From assembly GCA_950295325.1 (NCBI GenBank), contig OX485805.1, positions 21,751,501-21,811,500 on the forward strand: DNA of 60,000 nt, given 5' to 3'. Below are positions 56,809 through 60,000 of the stretch, one piece after another. A program made the translations under genes and the position numbers. Source of the DNA: Polytrichum commune (lineage: Eukaryota; Streptophyta; Polytrichopsida; Polytrichales; Polytrichaceae). How positions within the stretch are numbered: position 1 is the first letter of the stretch; every line of letters begins with the position of its first letter. The notes beneath the pieces are model-generated. The model worked only from the letters and a program-made list of their open reading frames with translations, was not told the DNA's origin and did not search any database.

Positions 56809-57149
56809 ATCATGGAGTAGATGATTAAAGCTTAGTCCACAACTTCAAGTTTCAGTTGGATATGAGTTCACTACTCTCAGCTCCATCAGATCAGCATCGT
56901 TTCTGAACTTGATGAATGCCTTCAGAAAGAGATAAAAAAGAAGTAGGCGTGGAGCCAGTTGAGTTTGAGGAAGAACCAATTTATGTTCAAGAGTTTAGGC
57001 AAATCGCCGGGTATTCAAGAGGAATCTATTGAACCTACTTCAATCGAATTTTAAAGAAACGCCAAAATAAATCAATTTGTTATAATTTGGTCTTGGAAAG
57101 TTTGGATGCAGTGACCGATTTTGCCCAATTTATCTCCACACAAGTGTTC
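56718..57149. other. Unassigned sequence with an (ATA)n/(ATT)n palindrome
   Basis: ATAATAATAATAATAATATT followed by its complement-like ATTATTATTATTAT (about 56779-56808) forms a self-complementary microsatellite. Nothing else recognised. Confidence 0.45.
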
Positions 57150-57300
57150 CAGGCAGTCCATGTTCTTGGTCCATAAGTTCCATGAGTTACTACTGGGTGA
57201 TAGTGGAGAGGTACTCATTTATGAATGGAGTGGTTGGCGGTTCGATTGTCGCTGTGAGATCTTCTCTCTGCTTGACGGAAAAAAACTAGCTAGGTAGATA
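57150..57300 (+). repeat. tRNA-derived SINE-like sequence, copy 2
   Basis: A-box-like TAGTGGAGAGG at 57201-57211 and B-box-like GGTTCGATTGT at 57239-57249. The flanking sequence is shared with 15365-15500 in the opposite orientation. Confidence 0.5.
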
Positions 57301-57469
57301 GGAAGCCAGGAGTCCACCCACTGCAAGGTAGGTAGTAAACCTCACCCTGCACCAAGAGGACTCTTGAGCAAGGTAGGGTCAACGGGCTCAAATTCATGTC
57401 GGATTGCCCGACGTTGGTTATTTATTTATCTATGACAATATTATAAAGTAAAGCGGATGAAACCATGGG

Positions 57470-57870
57470 TTTAGTCCCAAACCCTGAGTTTATGAGGATT
57501 AACACAAAGTCACTCAAGTTTTCCTTCATGCTTAAATTATCATACACAAAGAGTGGTGTCAGGCTATTAAAACCAACTTTCTAGCTTTCCTACTAGGATG
57601 GGTGGGCCAAGCTAGCCTTGTATAGGTGGATCCGGGATTTACGATAGCGTGTCCCATGCGCATTCCCTATTTCAGATCTTAATTTTTTCTCAAAGTTTTA
57701 GAGGTGCGAGGAGGAGGTCCCAAAATTTGCACCCAACTTTCAAAATAGGTTTCAATACACGACGAGCTAAAGGGCTCTTAATAGAAAGTTTTCTCAAAGA
57801 AGTATCAAACCCACGGGTTCGTCCCTCTTTGAGGGACTTTATAGATAACTTCAACGTATGGAGCGACAAC
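57470..57870 (+). repeat. Dispersed repeat, partner of 15600-16262
   Basis: Contains the GTGGTGTCAGGC...CTTTCCTACTAGGATGGGTG, GTGTCCCATGCGCATTCCCT, GAGGAGGTCCC and CTCTTTGAGGGACTTTATAG landmarks in the same order as the 15-kb copy, but is shorter. Confidence 0.6.
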
Positions 57871-58084
57871 TGAAAAGTTGTGCTTGTCATGAAATTATCC
57901 TCACCACAATACTTTATGACTTTGTTTTTAAAACATTAATCAATACGATGGCGTAAATTGAAAGGTGTCGGAGCAAGAGAACAAGTTTCCCGAGAAGGTC
58001 CATCTCCTTTGCATCATATCCTTACATTACACACTTTGGTTGAACAAGAAATATACGCCAATTGATGTCTTTCTTTTTGCTTTG

Positions 58085-59010
58085 TTGAATCCAAAAAAGA
58101 GTCTTTGACACAGTTCAATATGACAAGCGCTGGAAGCGCCCTGGAAGCACCTTCAATGCTTATGTGTCCCACTTCATTTACAACAAACTATGAAAGTCAT
58201 GTATACCACCATTTTTTTTTTTTTTAATTTTTTTTGTGAAGGTACAAATTATTGGGGACATGCATATGATGAAGTCATGCACAATATTGGTGTCAAACAA
58301 GGATGCCCCCTTTCTACTACATTCTTCGGCCTATACATTGACGAGCTTGAGACATATTTGGATGACATCGGCGAGGATTTTTTCAACATATTGGTTGCCA
58401 TTCTCCTTTATGCCGATGATGTTGTCTTGCTCTCCAAATCAAGAGCATGTTTAAAAGATTCCTCAACAAGCTACACGTCTTCTAGCCTTGATGGAATTTA
58501 TCTAAGACCAAAATTATGAATTTTGGACAAAATAATTTAAGAACATTCAACCAAGAGGGACTTAACTCAAGTCAAAACTAAATAGGTAACTCGTAAATAT
58601 GGTTACCTTGGGGTTGATTTCTATTCACGTGGGTACTTTGAGCCATCAAGTAAAAGGCGACAAATCACAAGTCTAAAAGCTTTGATGGCCACATTAAGGA
58701 AAGTAACATTAGTTGGTGTCATATGTTGGGAACTCATAACCCATCTATATAAGGCTTTGGTTTGAAAAAAATATCATTGGAAGGTTCTTGAGAAAGACAT
58801 GAGGATTACATAGGATGACTCACATTGAAGTGCATTCTTTGACATCTTGCCATAATATTGTTGGCGGAATTATAGGCTTCCAACAACGATTGCCCATCTA
58901 ACCTCCTCACAATCACTTAGTCAAGCAACCTGGTTTTCTTGGAAATTGGATGACCAAAGGAGATGACATCTAGTACAAAACAACAACTACTTCAAAATCA
59001 TCATGGGATT
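58085..59010 (+). pseudogene. LINE reverse transcriptase relic
   Basis: Non-LTR RT would copy element RNA at a nicked target. The clearest stretch, to the stop at 58519, reads IGVKQGCPLSTTFFGLYIDE and then ILLYADDVVLLSKS. These are RT motifs with the catalytic YADD intact. An upstream frame has a decayed DTVQYDK-like motif, and a T run near 58205-58224 interrupts it. Downstream, separate frames give YGYLGVDFYSRG and KALMATLRK, typical of the next RT segments, but with stops. No endonuclease domain or poly(A) tail is identifiable. It is a dead fragment. Confidence 0.82.
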
Positions 59011-59836
59011 CATTCAATGGAAACCATGACATCCCAACACCACCAAAATTGTTTCTTGATACTCTCAAACACGCGTTTCTCGCTAAAGAGTAGTACTCTT
59101 TCCCCTAGGGGGTGGACTCTTGATTGGAAACCTAAATGATGTGTGTGGGCCACTTTGAAATCAAACCCCCTATGTACAAGAAGTTTATAAAGAAAAGTAA
59201 ATGTATACGTACTAACAGTAGGCTATGAAATGGACTCCATTTGATATAGGGTTCTATAACTTCATTATATGTAGGGTTCCCTTCTTATTTAACAATTTAC
59301 TAATCAGTCTCACTTAGTCTTTCTTCTAAGATATAAGCCGCTATCTCACTCAACTACTCTAGTAAATTAGCCTTTTTAACACTACCTTGATGCACTTTTA
59401 GTCCCATAAGCCATTCGGCTTCCCGGACTTTGAATTCAATTTCATTTCGTTTCATTTCACTTGACATAGTTTAGATTCGAGTACTACCCATTGGCTTTCT
59501 TGAGAATACTAAAGTCAATGATATGGCATATTGTTGGCATCGTTACTTGCAATCTCTTCTTTCAACTGCAATCAAGGTTGCTTTTAAAGAAACTTTTTAT
59601 GTATGTTCGAAGGCAACGATGTAATTGATGGATTCTAATTGAACCAACATCTGGATGAAACGTTTAGTGACCAAATCTTGGTAGTTGAAAGATTTTTTTA
59701 AATTGTCCTTGCCATATATAAGTTACTCATTGCATAAGGCATATAGAGATCAACGAAGATCATATAGAGTACATTTATTGACGGTAGTTATGTGGTACTA
59801 AGCATCATGTTAAACCCTTAGTTGAGCATGAGCCCT
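59011..59836. other. Unassigned intergenic sequence
   Basis: No recognisable feature. Confidence 0.35.
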
Positions 59837-59930
59837 AAGGACCTTTCTCGTGAGCTTCCTAGTATCTTCTCGGTAGTTGAGTATGCGTCCAAAGGACCTT
59901 TCTAGTGAGCTTCCTAGTATCTTCCCAGTG
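59837..59930. repeat. 55-bp tandem duplication
   Basis: AAGGACCTTTCT(C/A)GTGAGC with CTTCCTAGTATCTTC occurs at 59837 and again at 59892, differing at one position over the shared 33 bases. Confidence 0.85.
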
Positions 59931-60000
59931 AATGGGGGAGAACCGACTGTAAGTTTCACATGAACCAGTTAAGCTTGATAGAAAACTACACTAAATATGA
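59931..60000 (-). mobile_element. End of a third hAT-like MITE copy, cut by the window edge
   Basis: CAGTGAATGGGGGAGAACCG, then ACTG and ATGAACCAGTT, is the reverse complement of the right end of the 33.6-kb element. The rest lies outside the window. Confidence 0.55.

Noticed and set aside
57201-57249. Genuine tRNA gene from A/B-box matches
   Set aside because: No cloverleaf with acceptor and anticodon stems could be drawn; the repeat nature favours a SINE.

Overview
The window looks like the nuclear genome of a land plant. It carries plant-type mobile elements: a chromodomain-bearing Ty3/gypsy lineage with the initiator-Met-tRNA primer site, a CACTA element with DUF4218/DUF4216-type coding, hAT, Mutator-like, PIF/Harbinger-like and Stowaway-like elements, and a LINE reverse transcriptase relic. 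Its only convincing host gene is a plant-type autoinhibited Ca2+-ATPase. Intergenic DNA is AT-rich. The Ca2+-ATPase is one uninterrupted exon although it resembles the ACA8/ACA10 clade, which has many introns in flowering plants. That makes a non-seed plant conceivable, but this is a weak inference and I do not name a species.

Layout. 1-27 kb is intergenic DNA full of short DNA transposons: a 43-bp tandem array split by a 1.3-kb foldback Mutator-like element (600-1910), a MULE-type MITE beside a deleted hAT (8912-10445), several MITE families, a 34-bp array (12743-13270), a compound microsatellite, an element swollen by a 140-bp tandem repeat (16275-17513), nested MITEs at 22-24 kb and a triple diverged repeat (25378-26185). 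27.5-29.4 kb is a second hAT with a second foldback MULE nested in it; both insertions have intact target site duplications (TSDs). 29.4-35 kb is mostly unassigned and leads up to the gene.

35051-38434 is the one host gene, a complete type IIB Ca2+ pump of about 1127 residues.

39984-53299 is a nest of retroelements. An outer gypsy element A (TSD CTCTG) was entered by a reverse-oriented relative B (41984-49036, TSD CGCGT). It was also entered by a CACTA element at 50131. The CACTA later received a solo LTR of the same gypsy family (51927-52904, TSD ATAGC) inside its transposase exon. A deletion then fused the CACTA remnant to the last 299 bp of A's 3' LTR. B's two LTRs are almost identical, yet A and B lack the same RT palm region and both carry a duplicated RNase H-proximal module. 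This points to a non-autonomous lineage mobilised in trans.

53.3-60 kb again holds MITEs, tRNA-derived SINE-like sequence, a LINE reverse transcriptase relic and the edge of an element that continues past the window.

I see no CRISPR array, rRNA, convincing tRNA gene or bacterial-style operon. The most unusual features are the foldback elements whose arms have changed together, the hairpin-rich LTR, and the RT-less but recently mobile gypsy lineage.
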